A DNA stretch of 64,000 bases, taken from NCBI RefSeq assembly GCF_000749845.1, contig NZ_JQHM01000003.1, positions 248,001 through 312,000 of the forward strand. The letters are read 5' to 3'. Shown here in pieces: positions 29,578-39,894 of this stretch (positions are counted from its first letter, which is position 1; each line of letters starts with the position of its first letter). The translations under genes were made by a program, and so were the position numbers. The notes beneath the pieces are model-generated. The model did no database searches, was not told where the DNA came from, and saw only the letters and a list, made by a program, of their open reading frames with translations. The stretch comes from Pectobacterium betavasculorum (GTDB lineage Bacteria; Pseudomonadota; Gammaproteobacteria; Enterobacterales; Enterobacteriaceae).

Positions 29578-30881
29578 GGTGCGTTTTTCCGCTGTTGTTG
29601 ATTGGTCGCGATCGTTTCGTTGAGGCGCTTCACATCGTTCGACGTCAGGCGCAGATATTCATCAAACGACACTTGATCGTTCAGGTATTGGGTAAAGCGC
29701 GTCAGGATGATGGGGTATAGCTCGTTCGCGCCCAGACTTTCCATACGTTCCCAGTCGAAAACGTAAGACGGGATCTTTTTAATCTCTTCACGCGCGGTGT
29801 TCAGGCCGTCGATCACGTGTTTATCTTTAGTCTGGTAGTGCAGATCGGTGATATCCGCACCGACGATGATATTGAAGCGCTCGGCGATCTCACGTTGCAG
29901 CGGTTCGCTGCCCAGCCACTCCATGAATTCGGCGACTTCCTGCGGATGTTTGGTGGTGGTGAATGGCATGATGAAGGTCGCACCACCCATCGAGATACAC
30001 TTCTCTTTGCAAGGCGCTGGCAGCACTTTCCAGTCAAAACCGTCGCCAATTTGCTTACTGAACTGGTTCAACAGCCAGTTGCCGGAGAAGTAGGTCACGA
30101 TGTTGCCGTTCACGAAATCGTCCGCCATGCTCTTGTACTGGCCGCCACCCGCCGCGCCCCACATTTCGCGCGGGAACACGCCTTCATCTGACCAGCGTTT
30201 CAGATCTTTAATCCACTGCTGGGCTGCCGTATCCGGGAAATTGATCAGCCCGTCTTTATCGTAGCGTGCGCCGTAAGAGTAGGCTGGGCCGGAGAAGCGG
30301 AAACCGCTACGGTCGATGGTGAAGGGGATATGGACGCCCGTTTTTTCGGCGACCAGCTTCGAGGATTTCATCAAATCATCAATGGTGTAACCCGGTTGCG
30401 GCAGGGGAACGCCCGCCTGTTCAAACAGGGTCACGTTAATAAATGGTAGGTCAGCAGTCCAGGAGGCGACAAAGCCCGGTAGCGCATCCGCTTTATGCAC
30501 GCCTTTCACCCGCATGATCTTTTCGATACCGGCGCTGTAGCGTTTCTCAAAGGCGGCAGGGTCTTTCAGGTAGGGGCGCAAATCCAGCGTATAGCCGAGC
30601 AGCCCCATCTGCGTCGTTTTAGCAATATCCGGGCCTAAACCCGCAGCCAACTGCATCGGTAGCTGAGTTTGCAGCGCGTTATAGCCGGTGCTGACGAAAT
30701 TCACATTGATGTGTTCATTACTTTGAGAGAAGGATTTAACTTTCTGCTCCATGAAATGCACTAATTCGGGATCGTCGTCACTATATAAAAATGTTATTTG
30801 CGTTTTGGCAGCTAACGCGCTGTTGCTGAATAACCCCAGAGCAAGGGCGGAAAATAATAACGCGGTATTGGGACGCATCAT
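29574..30881 (-). CDS. Sugar ABC transporter, extracellular binding protein (family 1)
   Basis: A 435-residue exported solute-binding protein with signal peptide ending near ALAAK. The mature part begins TQITFLYSDDDPELV and resembles MalE/UgpB-type oligosaccharide binders. It is the first gene of the left arm. The matching ATPase and permeases are in the divergent right arm, so the importer is split across the shared promoter. The start at 30881 lies six bases after GGAG; ATG 30878 and GTG 30893 are alternatives. Confidence 0.85.
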   Translation of the reverse strand: MMRPNTALLFSALALGLFSNSALAAKTQITFLYSDDDPELVHFMEQKVKSFSQSNEHINVNFVSTGYNALQTQLPMQLAAGLGPDIAKTTQMGLLGYTLDLRPYLKDPAAFEKRYSAGIEKIMRVKGVHKADALPGFVASWTADLPFINVTLFEQAGVPLPQPGYTIDDLMKSSKLVAEKTGVHIPFTIDRSGFRFSGPAYSYGARYDKDGLINFPDTAAQQWIKDLKRWSDEGVFPREMWGAAGGGQYKSMADDFVNGNIVTYFSGNWLLNQFSKQIGDGFDWKVLPAPCKEKCISMGGATFIMPFTTTKHPQEVAEFMEWLGSEPLQREIAERFNIIVGADITDLHYQTKDKHVIDGLNTAREEIKKIPSYVFDWERMESLGANELYPIILTRFTQYLNDQVSFDEYLRLTSNDVKRLNETIATNQQQRKNAP

Positions 30882-30979
30882 AAACATCTCCACATCATAG
30901 ATTTGATTAATGGCTGAAATACCCTGGCGTTGGCAGCGGGGTTATTTTTATTTCCTGTGATTTATTCTCTGTCCTAATT

Positions 30980-30995
30980 AATGCAAATTTGCATT
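30980..30995. promoter_or_regulatory. Operator copy 1 of the divergent sugar locus
   Basis: AATGCAAATTTGCATT is a perfect 16-bp palindrome, repeated identically 196 bp away (31176-31191) within the 432-bp divergent promoter region. This placement suggests binding of the locus regulator, with possible DNA looping. Confidence 0.75.
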
Positions 30996-31175
30996 CGTCT
31001 GTCATTTTCATCATGCAATCATGGACAGAAGCCCGACTGATTTATGTGAAGCAGGTTAAAGATATTTTAAATGTTGGTTTAAATAAAGTGTTTTTGTGAT
31101 ATTAATCACATATATAAATATGAGAATCTTATTTATTAATGCGAAATGTCAATAAAAGAATGCAAAAGGCAATTT

Positions 31176-31191
31176 AATGCAAATTTGCATT
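31176..31191. promoter_or_regulatory. Operator copy 2 of the divergent sugar locus
   Basis: Second identical copy of AATGCAAATTTGCATT, 135 bp before the right-arm start. It lacks the central CG of most LacI-family operators, so the binder could also be another factor. A half-site (GAATGCAAA) lies 18 bp to its left. Confidence 0.75.
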
Positions 31192-31325
31192 GTGGTTGCG
31201 GGGTTATGGGGCACGAAAGCGCCTGTCGCCCTAAATATTGGCAGTGCGTGCACAACGAGAGTGCAAATAAGTTCAGCCATACCTTTTCGTTATTTTATTT
31301 ATCAAAACCGTAAACAGGATTTCGC

Positions 31326-33788
31326 ATGAATATCGGTTGGAAATTAAAGAAGAATGGCGTCATTAATCGGTTTCTGATTACCGAACGGACGGAAAAACGT
31401 TATTTCGCCGAGCCGGATACGCTGCCGGATAAGGTGAATTACCGCTTTATCAACGGTTTTGTCGATGTCGGCGTTTTACCCTGCCGCGTGCGTTTTTTGC
31501 AGGAAGAGGCAAAGCGCGAAGTGACGTTACCCGACGATCTTAATTTCCCGCTGATGTGGAGTGGCGGCGATGAAAGTCGTAGCGTCAATTTCAGTGATTT
31601 CTGGCCGTGTCCGGTTCACGTTCAGCGCTTTTCCCGCTGCGTGATTCACAGCGATAGGGCGCAGACTGCACCCTTTACGCTCAGCACCTGCGGCGGCGTG
31701 ACATTATGGCTCAACGGTGAGCAGATTACCCGTTTTACGCCCTTTACCCGCAACACCGAACAAACCTGTGCTATCACGCTGCCGCTGCAAGCAGGCGCGA
31801 ACACGCTGGTGGTGCATAGCGAAGAGCTGTGCGAGCGCGATACGGATTACCTGTTCAGCCTGTGCTATCAGGGTGAAGACACGCTCTTCTGGCAGCTTGA
31901 CGACGACGCGGCGCTCAGCGAACAACTGGCCGCACTGGATAGCTGGGTTAATGGACTGACGTTGGAAAACAACCTGATCCAACCGCCCGTATTGGTGCTG
32001 AACAGCACGCAGCCGCTGCCGGAGTCCGTGACAATGGCGCACCGTCTGATTGGCAACGTCAACGAATCCGTCCCAGCGTGGCAGCAGCAACAAAGGCTGC
32101 CTGCTGGCAATCTGGGCTGGCAGGTGGATTTACCCTCCGCTCTGGTCGGCTACTACGATCTGGTCTGCGCCGCGACCAGCAATGGCATTACGCTGACGCG
32201 AACGCTCAGCTTTGGGCGTTTACCATCGCAAACGCTGCCCGTATTGTCGACGCTGGCAGCGCGGCGTGAAACGGTGTTGCGTCATACGGCACAGCACGGT
32301 TTTGAGCGCCTTGGTCGGTTGTTGGCGATTGTCGCGACAGGCGAGGGCAACGATGCCGCCGCGCCGATTCTCAACAACGCGCTGCAAAAAATCAGCCGCC
32401 GTGAAGACTGTGCGGATTTCCAACTGGTGCCGTTGATTTGGCTGTGGCAGCGCTATCAGGGGCAACAGTTGCCGCCGCAGGACTGGCGGCGCGTGCGCAG
32501 CGCCATTCTCGGTTTCCGTTACTGGATTGATGAACCGGGCAACGACACCATGTGGTTCTGGAGCGAAAACCACTGCCTGTGTTTCCACGTCGCGCAATAC
32601 CTAGCTGGACAAAACTTTCCTGATGACACTTTCCCGTGCAGCGGGCGTCGCGGTCTGGAGCAGAAAGCGATTGCTCACGAACGCCTGACACGCTGGTTTG
32701 ATTCCATTCTTGAACACGGTCTGGTGGAGTGGAATTCGGCGGCCTATTACCCCATCGATCTGATTGGGCTGGTGGCGCTGTATGAACTGGCGCAGGATGC
32801 CGATCTACGAGAGAAAGCTCGCGTAGTGATTGACCGCATCATGCTGATGACGGCGTGGGTGCATCAGAATGGTGTCGCGGTTGGCACCATGGGACGCGCC
32901 TACGATAAAGAGCTACGTTCTGGCATGTTGACCGAGCTGTCCGGCCTGTGTGCGCTGATGTGGGGCGAAGGCTGGCTGATTCCACACTGTGCCGCGCTGC
33001 CGCTGCTGTGCCTGAGTGACTATCAGCCGCCGGAAGCGACAGATCGGATTGCGCACTGGTCACTATCGCACGGCGCAGAAGCCCGCTGGGTGCAGGGGCT
33101 GAACCGCAGTGCCCGTATCATTGCCTGGAAGCAGCGCGATGTCGCCTTTTCTTCCGTTTTCGATCACCATCCCGGCGAGCCCGGACATCAACAACATCTG
33201 CTGGATGTGCGACTGGGCACGCACTATGCCGCTCGCCTGTGGGTGAACCATCCCGGCGAGGATCGTCCTGACGGCGTGCACCGTCCTTCTTACTGGGCGG
33301 GCAACGGACGTTTGCCCCACCTGATGCAGCACCGTAATCGCGCGCTAATAGTGTTCGATCTGCAACAGGATATCCGCCCATGGACACACCTCTATTTGCC
33401 ACAAACCGCGCTGGATGAGGTCATCGTTGAAGATGTCTGGTGCTTCGTGCGCGGTGGCAACGGCTATGCCGCGTTTCATAATCCCGCCGGATTACAGCCG
33501 TTTGCGACCGCAGGCCAGCAGGCCGAAGGCGAGCTACGGGCATATGGCGAACAGAACGTCTGGTTCATTGCTGTAGACAGCGGCGACGGCGCGGAAGGAT
33601 TCGCCGCATTCGCTGCCCGCTTCCGAGGGCGCTCCTTGGTTCAGGATAGCAACGGCGTGCGTATCGACGATCCCGACTACGGCGAACTGGCCTTTAGCCA
33701 CAAAGCAGGATTCAGCGTGGCGCAGCGGCCTTTCATTTTTCCCGACGATGTCCCGGTCGTCCCGCAGTTCAACACAGGAAACCCATGA
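31326..33788 (+). CDS. Large uncharacterised protein of a uronide catabolic locus
   Basis: An 820-residue protein without a signal peptide. I do not recognise the family with certainty. The first third looks beta-rich and sandwich-like (TLSTCGGVTLWLNGEQI is lectin/jelly-roll-like). The middle (about 310-600) is Trp/His-rich and helical, with WFWSENHCLCFHVAQYLAG, and resembles the (alpha/alpha) toroids of polysaccharide lyases and hydrolases. The last part is again beta-rich, as in heparinase II/III-type lyases. It heads the operon with a GH105-like hydrolase and an importer, so it may cut an imported uronic-acid oligosaccharide. An AGGA ribosome site precedes ATG. Confidence 0.65.
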   Translation: MNIGWKLKKNGVINRFLITERTEKRYFAEPDTLPDKVNYRFINGFVDVGVLPCRVRFLQEEAKREVTLPDDLNFPLMWSGGDESRSVNFSDFWPCPVHVQRFSRCVIHSDRAQTAPFTLSTCGGVTLWLNGEQITRFTPFTRNTEQTCAITLPLQAGANTLVVHSEELCERDTDYLFSLCYQGEDTLFWQLDDDAALSEQLAALDSWVNGLTLENNLIQPPVLVLNSTQPLPESVTMAHRLIGNVNESVPAWQQQQRLPAGNLGWQVDLPSALVGYYDLVCAATSNGITLTRTLSFGRLPSQTLPVLSTLAARRETVLRHTAQHGFERLGRLLAIVATGEGNDAAAPILNNALQKISRREDCADFQLVPLIWLWQRYQGQQLPPQDWRRVRSAILGFRYWIDEPGNDTMWFWSENHCLCFHVAQYLAGQNFPDDTFPCSGRRGLEQKAIAHERLTRWFDSILEHGLVEWNSAAYYPIDLIGLVALYELAQDADLREKARVVIDRIMLMTAWVHQNGVAVGTMGRAYDKELRSGMLTELSGLCALMWGEGWLIPHCAALPLLCLSDYQPPEATDRIAHWSLSHGAEARWVQGLNRSARIIAWKQRDVAFSSVFDHHPGEPGHQQHLLDVRLGTHYAARLWVNHPGEDRPDGVHRPSYWAGNGRLPHLMQHRNRALIVFDLQQDIRPWTHLYLPQTALDEVIVEDVWCFVRGGNGYAAFHNPAGLQPFATAGQQAEGELRAYGEQNVWFIAVDSGDGAEGFAAFAARFRGRSLVQDSNGVRIDDPDYGELAFSHKAGFSVAQRPFIFPDDVPVVPQFNTGNP

Positions 33789-33789
33789 C

Positions 33790-34896
33790 ATGCAGACAGG
33801 TTCACTTAACCGACAACAAACCGAAGCGCTGCTGGCGCAGGTGGCGCGGGCGTTTTGTCGCCTGAAAGCGATTGATAGCGTAACGCAGGACGACTCACCG
33901 GATGCTGAGCTGACAATTCAATTTGAGGAGTGGGATTGGGAGGTCGGCGTCGGGCTGTACGGTTTCTGGAAGCTGGCGCATCTGACGCAGGACGACACCA
34001 TGCTGACGACGCTGGCGAACTGGTATCAACAAAAGCTGGATGCTGGGTTGCCGCCGCGTCAGATCAACTCGACGGCACCGATGCTGGTGCTGGCGTTGCT
34101 GTGTCAGGACAAGCCGGATGCGCCCGCGCAGTGGCGTGAAACCGTGAGCGACTGGGCGGACTGGCTGCTGCACTCGCTGCCAAAAACCGAGGATGGCGGC
34201 TTCCAGCACACGGTGAAAGAGCGACCGAATACCGGGCAACTGTGGGACGACACGCTGTTTATGGCCGGTCTGTTTCTGGTGGTGGCAGGGAAATTACTCT
34301 CCCGTCGCGATCTGATCGAAGAGGCGGAATATCAGCTCCTCACGCACGCGCGCTATCTGGCCGATGTGCGCAGCGGGCTGTGGTATCACGGCTGGACATT
34401 TGTTGGTCGCCATCACTATGCCGATGCATTCTGGGGACGTGGCAACGCCTGGATTACGCTGGTGCTGCCGGAAATGCGTGTACTGGCGGAGGATCAACTG
34501 TCCGCGCCGGTATTACGCACGCTGGAAGCGATTCTTGAACAGCAAACGACAACGCTGGCACGCGTCCAGCACGAGTCCGGCCTGTGGCACACGCTGCTGG
34601 ATGACCCGGATTCGCCGTTGGAGACCTCCGCTAGCGCCGGGTTTATCGCTGGGATTTTAACGGCACGTCGGCTAGGGATGCTGCACGATTTCCCGCAGGA
34701 CGTGTTGGAAAAAGGCTATGCCGCCGTGGTGGCGCAGATTGACGCACAGGGTGTGGTGCAAGGTGTCTCGGACGGCACGGCGATGGGACATGATTTGCAG
34801 TTCTATCGCGATATTCCCAATGTTGCCGTGCCTTACGGGCAGGCGCTGGTCATGCTGATGTTATTGGCACAGTTAGATTCTGTTTGCGAGGGCTGA
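33790..34896 (+). CDS. GH88/GH105-type unsaturated uronyl hydrolase
   Basis: A 368-residue cytoplasmic (alpha/alpha)6-barrel enzyme of the YteR/YesR (GH105) or GH88 type, which hydrates and removes the unsaturated uronic acid left by polysaccharide lyases. Typical motifs are the [11 protein letters not shown] segment near residue 40, the [13 protein letters not shown] segment near residue 150 with its catalytic-type aspartate, and GRGNAWI near 220. The start at 33790 is four bases after the previous stop and is preceded by AGGAAA. The presence of this enzyme points to a lyase-generated substrate. Confidence 0.8.
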   Translation: MQTGSLNRQQTEALLAQVARAFCRLKAIDSVTQDDSPDAELTIQFEEWDWEVGVGLYGFWKLAHLTQDDTMLTTLANWYQQKLDAGLPPRQINSTAPMLVLALLCQDKPDAPAQWRETVSDWADWLLHSLPKTEDGGFQHTVKERPNTGQLWDDTLFMAGLFLVVAGKLLSRRDLIEEAEYQLLTHARYLADVRSGLWYHGWTFVGRHHYADAFWGRGNAWITLVLPEMRVLAEDQLSAPVLRTLEAILEQQTTTLARVQHESGLWHTLLDDPDSPLETSASAGFIAGILTARRLGMLHDFPQDVLEKGYAAVVAQIDAQGVVQGVSDGTAMGHDLQFYRDIPNVAVPYGQALVMLMLLAQLDSVCEG

Positions 34897-34898
34897 CA

Positions 34899-35990
34899 AT
34901 GGCGAGTCTGGAACTGAAAAACGTCCACAAAAATTACGGCGCGGTGAGCATCATCAAAGGCGTGGACTTAACGATTCATGACGGCGAGTTCATGGTCTTT
35001 GTCGGCCCGTCGGGCTGTGGAAAATCCACGCTGTTGCGCATGATTGCCGGTCTGGAAGAGATCAGCAGCGGTGAGCTGTGGATCGATAACCGCAAGGTGA
35101 ACGATCTCACGCCAGCAGAGCGCAAGATTGCGATGGTATTCCAGTCTTACGCGCTTTATCCGCACCTCTCGGTGCGCAAGAACCTCGCATTCGGGCTGGA
35201 GAATTTACACTTCCCCAAAGACGAAATCATCCGTCGTATTGATGAAGCCGCCCGTATGCTGGGGCTGGAACCCTATCTGGATCGCAGGCCGCGTGCGCTG
35301 TCGGGGGGACAGCAGCAGCGCGTCGCCATTGGTCGCGCTATCGTGCGTGAACCCGATCTGTTCCTGTTTGACGAACCGCTCTCCAATCTCGATGCCAAGC
35401 TGCGCGTGCAGACGCGCGGTGAGCTATCCCGCCTGCATCAGAAGCTGTGTACCACCATGATTTACGTGACTCACGATCAGGTGGAGGCGATGACGATGGC
35501 GCAGCGCATTGTGGTACTGAATGCCGGTCGCATCGAGCAGGTTGGTACGCCGTTGGCGCTGTTCAATCGGCCGAAAAACAAGTTCGTTGCGGGCTTCATC
35601 GGTTCACCGCGCATGAATATGTTCCCGGCGCAGATTGTCGCCACCTGTGCAGACGGCGTCGAGGTGCAGTGCCCGTCCGGCAATCGTCTGGTGCTGCCGT
35701 TTATCGGCACCGTCGGGCAGAACGTCACGCTCGGCATTCGTCCTTCTCACTGTGAACTGGTGGAAGACGGTGAGGGGATGGCGCTGTGCGTCGATCGCTG
35801 CGAAATGATGGGGCATGAAACCTTTATCTACGGGCGGATGGGCGGCATTGACGACGAAATGATCGTCCATCTGGCGCAGCACCGCGAGTTCGCCGCGGGC
35901 GAGTCGGTGTTTGTGCGCTTCCCGCCGACGTATTGCCATCTGTTCGATGGTGAAACGGATGACACATTGCCGCGCTGTACCGATCATTAA
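34899..35990 (+). CDS. Sugar ABC transporter ATP-binding protein (MsmK/UgpC/MalK type)
   Basis: A 363-residue ATPase. Walker A is GPSGCGKST, the signature is LSGGQQQRV, Walker B is [14 protein letters not shown] and the switch is VTHDQ. A C-terminal TOBE/OB regulatory domain follows from about residue 235. It starts three bases after the previous stop, with GAGGG upstream. It energises the importer formed by the next two permeases and the binding protein of the left arm. Confidence 0.92.
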   Translation: MASLELKNVHKNYGAVSIIKGVDLTIHDGEFMVFVGPSGCGKSTLLRMIAGLEEISSGELWIDNRKVNDLTPAERKIAMVFQSYALYPHLSVRKNLAFGLENLHFPKDEIIRRIDEAARMLGLEPYLDRRPRALSGGQQQRVAIGRAIVREPDLFLFDEPLSNLDAKLRVQTRGELSRLHQKLCTTMIYVTHDQVEAMTMAQRIVVLNAGRIEQVGTPLALFNRPKNKFVAGFIGSPRMNMFPAQIVATCADGVEVQCPSGNRLVLPFIGTVGQNVTLGIRPSHCELVEDGEGMALCVDRCEMMGHETFIYGRMGGIDDEMIVHLAQHREFAAGESVFVRFPPTYCHLFDGETDDTLPRCTDH

Positions 35991-36013
35991 TTATCGCGAC
36001 GGGAGAGGACGAC

Positions 36014-37012
36014 ATGAAAAAGATTGCCTTACTGCCCGCAGGATCGCTGATCGATAAGCTGGTAACGCCAGTGGAAAAAGCGGTGAATCTGCTACAAAAG
36101 TTTGGCGGCCGCAAAGTGATGCCGTGGTTTTTTATCGCGCCCAACATGCTGCTGTTCGCCGTTTTTGTCTTTATTCCGATTCTGCTGTCGGTGTGCTACG
36201 CCTTTACCGGCGGCACCAATATCCTGCTGTGGGAGCGCCCGTATGTGGGCGTAGCTAACTTCTCCACGCTGCTGAGCTGTGGTAACTACGCCGACCCGTC
36301 GAGCTGTGAACAGGATCTGTTCTGGACCGGCGTCTACAACACGGTGTCATTCACCTTTTTCAACGTGCTCTGCACGCTGCTGGTGGCGTTGGTGACGGCA
36401 TTGATCCTCAACCGCAAGATTGTCGCCCGGGGCTTTTTCCGCGCGATGTTCTTCTATCCGGTACTGTTGTCGCCGGTGGTGGTTGGCCTGATCTGGCAGT
36501 GGTTCCTTAACCGTAACGGCCTGCTGAATCTGGTGCTGTCGTCACTGGGCGGGCAGCCGATTACCTTTCTGCTCGACCCAACGCTGTCGCGTTTTTGGGT
36601 AGTGTTTGTCTCCGTCTGGTTTCACGTCGGATTTTATACCCTGATACTGCTGGCCGGATTGCAGGCGATCCCGCGTGATATTTACGAGGCGGCTGCGGTG
36701 GATGGCACCTCGCGCTGGCGCGGTTTTTATCGGCTGACGCTACCGCTGCTGGCACCGAACATTCTGGTGGTGGTGATTCTGCTGACCATCAACAGCGTAC
36801 AGATCTTCGATGAAGCCTGGGTGTTAACTAACGGCGGCGGCCCGGGCACGGCCAACAGCTTTATTGTGCAGTACATCTACCAGACCGCCTTCTCGTCGAA
36901 TGCATCACTCTACGGACTGGCGTCGGCAGCCTCGGTGTTGATGGGCGTGGTGTTGATGATCCTGACGGCATTGCAGTTCCTGCTGACGCGTCGGCTGGAA
37001 GGGAAAAAATAA
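36014..37012 (+). CDS. Sugar ABC transporter permease 1 (MalF/UgpA type)
   Basis: A 332-residue inner-membrane protein with six transmembrane helices. The EAA loop is EAAAVDGTSRWRGFYRLTLP near residue 230, where it contacts the ATPase. The family usually has about 300 residues; the N terminus here carries an extra 35-residue polar stretch. Confidence 0.92.
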   Translation: MKKIALLPAGSLIDKLVTPVEKAVNLLQKFGGRKVMPWFFIAPNMLLFAVFVFIPILLSVCYAFTGGTNILLWERPYVGVANFSTLLSCGNYADPSSCEQDLFWTGVYNTVSFTFFNVLCTLLVALVTALILNRKIVARGFFRAMFFYPVLLSPVVVGLIWQWFLNRNGLLNLVLSSLGGQPITFLLDPTLSRFWVVFVSVWFHVGFYTLILLAGLQAIPRDIYEAAAVDGTSRWRGFYRLTLPLLAPNILVVVILLTINSVQIFDEAWVLTNGGGPGTANSFIVQYIYQTAFSSNASLYGLASAASVLMGVVLMILTALQFLLTRRLEGKK

Positions 37013-37023
37013 CGGGAGCCATG

Positions 37024-38073
37024 ATGAAGATAATCGCCTTTCTTACCCGCACCCGTCATCCGGGGCGCATCCATATTACGGATATCATGAGCTGGGTCTG
37101 GCTGGTGGTAGGCACGCTGCTGGTGATGATTCCGGTCATGTGGGCTGCCATGTCATCGTTCAAAACACCCGCGGAGATTAACCGCTTTCCGCCGAGTTTT
37201 CTGCCGCAGGCGGCGGATACCATCACGCTGCCGGAGTACCCGAAGCCGCTGGAACTGTGGCAGGTTAAGCAGGAAGACGGCGAAGCGAAAACGATGGCGC
37301 TGGTCAGACGTATTGGGCTGATCGCACAACTGGTGAATCCGGATGCGCCGAGTGAGGTGGTGCGTGTGTCGACCAAAGATCTGGTGCCGATGAAAGCGCT
37401 ACATCTGGAGACGGAGAACTACACGACGCCGATCACGAAGTTCCACTTTGCTACCTACCTGAAGAACACCGTATTCGTGACGGTGATGGCGACGCTGTTG
37501 ACCCTGTTACTGAGTTCGATGGCAGCCTTTGCGCTGTCGAAATATGAGTTTCGCGGGCGTGGCACGGTGTTGACACTGTTTCTCTCCACCATGATGATTC
37601 CGCTATCGGTGGTGATGGTGCCGACATTTCTGGTGGTGATTGGTCTGAACATGGGCGATAACCTGTGGGGCGTGATTATCCCTACAATTGCGACGCCGAC
37701 GGGCGTGTTCCTGCTGCGGCAGTACATGCTGACGATCCCCGATGAGCTGATCGAGGCGGCGCGGATCGATGCCGCCAGCGAGTTCCGTATTTACTGGAAG
37801 ATCATCCTGCCGCTTACCGCTCCCGCGCTGGCGGTGCTGGCGATATTCTCGGTGATCTGGCGTTGGAACGACTTCCTCTGGCCGCTGATCGTCCTCTCCA
37901 GTCAGGATAATTTTACGCTGCAAATCGGTCTGAATGCGTTTCAGGGGCAGTTCTCTGTGCAGTGGCACTATATACTGGCGATGACGATGCTCTCGCTTCT
38001 GCCGGTGACGGCGGTGTTCGTCTTCCTGCAAAAATACATCACGACGGGGATTGCCAACACGGGGATGAAATAA
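37024..38073 (+). CDS. Sugar ABC transporter permease 2 (MalG/UgpE type)
   Basis: A 349-residue inner-membrane protein. The EAA loop EAARIDAASEFRIYWKIILP and six predicted helices are present. A polar insertion of roughly 90 residues lies between helix 1 and helix 2, making it longer than most MalG-type subunits. ATG 37024 was chosen over ATG 37021 because of the distance to GGGAG. Its stop overlaps the next start (TAATG). Confidence 0.9.
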   Translation: MKIIAFLTRTRHPGRIHITDIMSWVWLVVGTLLVMIPVMWAAMSSFKTPAEINRFPPSFLPQAADTITLPEYPKPLELWQVKQEDGEAKTMALVRRIGLIAQLVNPDAPSEVVRVSTKDLVPMKALHLETENYTTPITKFHFATYLKNTVFVTVMATLLTLLLSSMAAFALSKYEFRGRGTVLTLFLSTMMIPLSVVMVPTFLVVIGLNMGDNLWGVIIPTIATPTGVFLLRQYMLTIPDELIEAARIDAASEFRIYWKIILPLTAPALAVLAIFSVIWRWNDFLWPLIVLSSQDNFTLQIGLNAFQGQFSVQWHYILAMTMLSLLPVTAVFVFLQKYITTGIANTGMK

Positions 38074-39110
38074 TGGCGACACTCAAGGATATTGCCGACC
38101 GCGCGGGGGTTTCCATTAGCACGGTTTCCCGCGCGCTGAACGGTACGGCACCGATCAGCGCCAAAGTCAGGCAGCACATCATGGCGATTGCCACCGAACA
38201 GGGCTATCCGCTGCATAAAGTGGGCAAAGCGACCGTTGCACCGACGGAACCGCTGCGCCACATTTTGCTGGCGACGCCGCGCAACCTGATGCTGGAAAGT
38301 GAGTACAATCTGGTGTCGCTGACGCTGATTAACGCCCTGAAAACGCTATGTTTGCAACGCAATATCCAACTGCGTCCGTTTCTGGGGGAGCACGACACCA
38401 TTAACGAACAGCAGCTGTTGCGTGAACTCCAGGGCGGAAAAGAGAGCGGTATTCTGATTGTGAATGACGATCACCCGACGTTGCTGAACGCCGTGGCGGA
38501 AAGTGGCATTCCGGCGGTGCTGATCAACGGTGAAGATCCCTCGATGCGCCTGAGCAGCGTGACGCCCGCCAACCACTACGCGGCGGCGGCGGGAGTGCGT
38601 TACCTGATCGAACAAGGGCATACGCGGATCCTGCATTTGACCTGGACGTCACGCATGACGATCAAACAGCGCGAACGTGGCTATCGTGACGCGCTTGTAC
38701 AGGCGGGCATTGCGGTGGATGACGATCTGATTCTGTCGCTGCCGGATTTTCACCCGCGTACGGCGCGTGATGCACTGCTGCGCTGGCTGACAGCCAATCC
38801 TGACAGGCTGGGCGTCACCGCGATTTTCTGTGCGGCGGATAATCAGGCTATCGGCGTCATCGACGCGCTGTATCAGCACGGGCTACGGGTGCCTGAAGAC
38901 ATATCGGTGATGGGCATGGACGACATTCTGCCATTCGACATGCTGCCAGTTTCACTCACCACGGTACATCTGCCGTTTGAAACTATCGCCCGTGCTGCGT
39001 TACAGCTGCTGGCACAGCAAATGACGCCCTCACAGGCGCTCGGTATTGCCCAGCGCACTGAACTGGCGGGGCAGGTGGTCGTCAGAGAATCGGTGAGACG
39101 GGTGGAGTAG
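38073..39110 (+). CDS. LacI-family regulator of the uronide locus
   Basis: A 345-residue regulator with one N-terminal HTH (ATLKDIADRAGVSISTVSRALNG) and a periplasmic-binding-type effector domain. It is the last gene of the right arm, translationally coupled to the permease, and probably acts at the twin palindromes between the two arms. Confidence 0.9.
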   Translation: MATLKDIADRAGVSISTVSRALNGTAPISAKVRQHIMAIATEQGYPLHKVGKATVAPTEPLRHILLATPRNLMLESEYNLVSLTLINALKTLCLQRNIQLRPFLGEHDTINEQQLLRELQGGKESGILIVNDDHPTLLNAVAESGIPAVLINGEDPSMRLSSVTPANHYAAAAGVRYLIEQGHTRILHLTWTSRMTIKQRERGYRDALVQAGIAVDDDLILSLPDFHPRTARDALLRWLTANPDRLGVTAIFCAADNQAIGVIDALYQHGLRVPEDISVMGMDDILPFDMLPVSLTTVHLPFETIARAALQLLAQQMTPSQALGIAQRTELAGQVVVRESVRRVE

Positions 39111-39188
39111 GGAATATCAAGGTAGCAGGTTCATTCATGTTGTGCTCAAATCCCTTACTGTGCTGCTTTTGTATCTAAGGAGGGAGTG

Positions 39189-39800
39189 ATGGAGATTGAA
39201 CAGAAAAACATTGGCAAGAACCAAACGGTTATCAACAATGAATCCGGCGTCATCAACGTTAATAATCATGGGCAATACACCAATCTTGCGGGTGAAAACA
39301 CGGTACGCATCTATAAGGAAATATCTCGTTCAGAACAGGGTAAGTTCATCGTTAGCTTTGTGGGCGTTTGCCTACTGCCAGGATTGAGCCTGATTGCGGA
39401 CTTGATGCAGATTCACCCGGCTATCAACCTGCCATTTTGGGTTTATGTCGCTGTGTTCGGTGTGATACTGGCCGTGGTGTTAGCGGGATATTATGACAAT
39501 CTGCGAATTCTGGTATCCGGTGCGCCGAATGAAAATGAATGCAAACAGCTTTATGCCGACAGGTTATTTAGCAGAACCGAGGACGGCTATGTAGTCTTTA
39601 CTCACACGACGGGTTGCATATACCCAGATTGCTGCGGAAAAATTGTGATTTCAGCACCTCCAGAGCGATACAACGGGGAATACTCTTTTTTCGGTAAATG
39701 CAGTCTTGCTGGCGGACAACACTCTTATGGTATCGACTATAACTTCAAAGCGTACCCGATAAAGGTGGATTGGCGGCCGATACCCAAACCTAACAAATAG
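39189..39800 (+). CDS. Hypothetical membrane protein
   Basis: 203 residues, not recognised. The first 45 are polar and Asn/Gly-rich (VINNESGVINVNNHGQY). Two transmembrane segments follow (about 55-75 and 85-105), then a cytoplasmic or periplasmic tail with several cysteines (TTGCIYPDCCGK). A strong ribosome site AAGGAGGGA precedes ATG 39189, so it is very probably translated. Confidence 0.7.
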   Translation: MEIEQKNIGKNQTVINNESGVINVNNHGQYTNLAGENTVRIYKEISRSEQGKFIVSFVGVCLLPGLSLIADLMQIHPAINLPFWVYVAVFGVILAVVLAGYYDNLRILVSGAPNENECKQLYADRLFSRTEDGYVVFTHTTGCIYPDCCGKIVISAPPERYNGEYSFFGKCSLAGGQHSYGIDYNFKAYPIKVDWRPIPKPNK

Positions 39801-39894
39801 CGTTTTGGCCGGTAAGGCGTTGCTGATATTACGATCTGCCGCCATACACGGCGTGTGCGCCGCACGCCGTACTGCAATGCCGAATGTTTGATCG

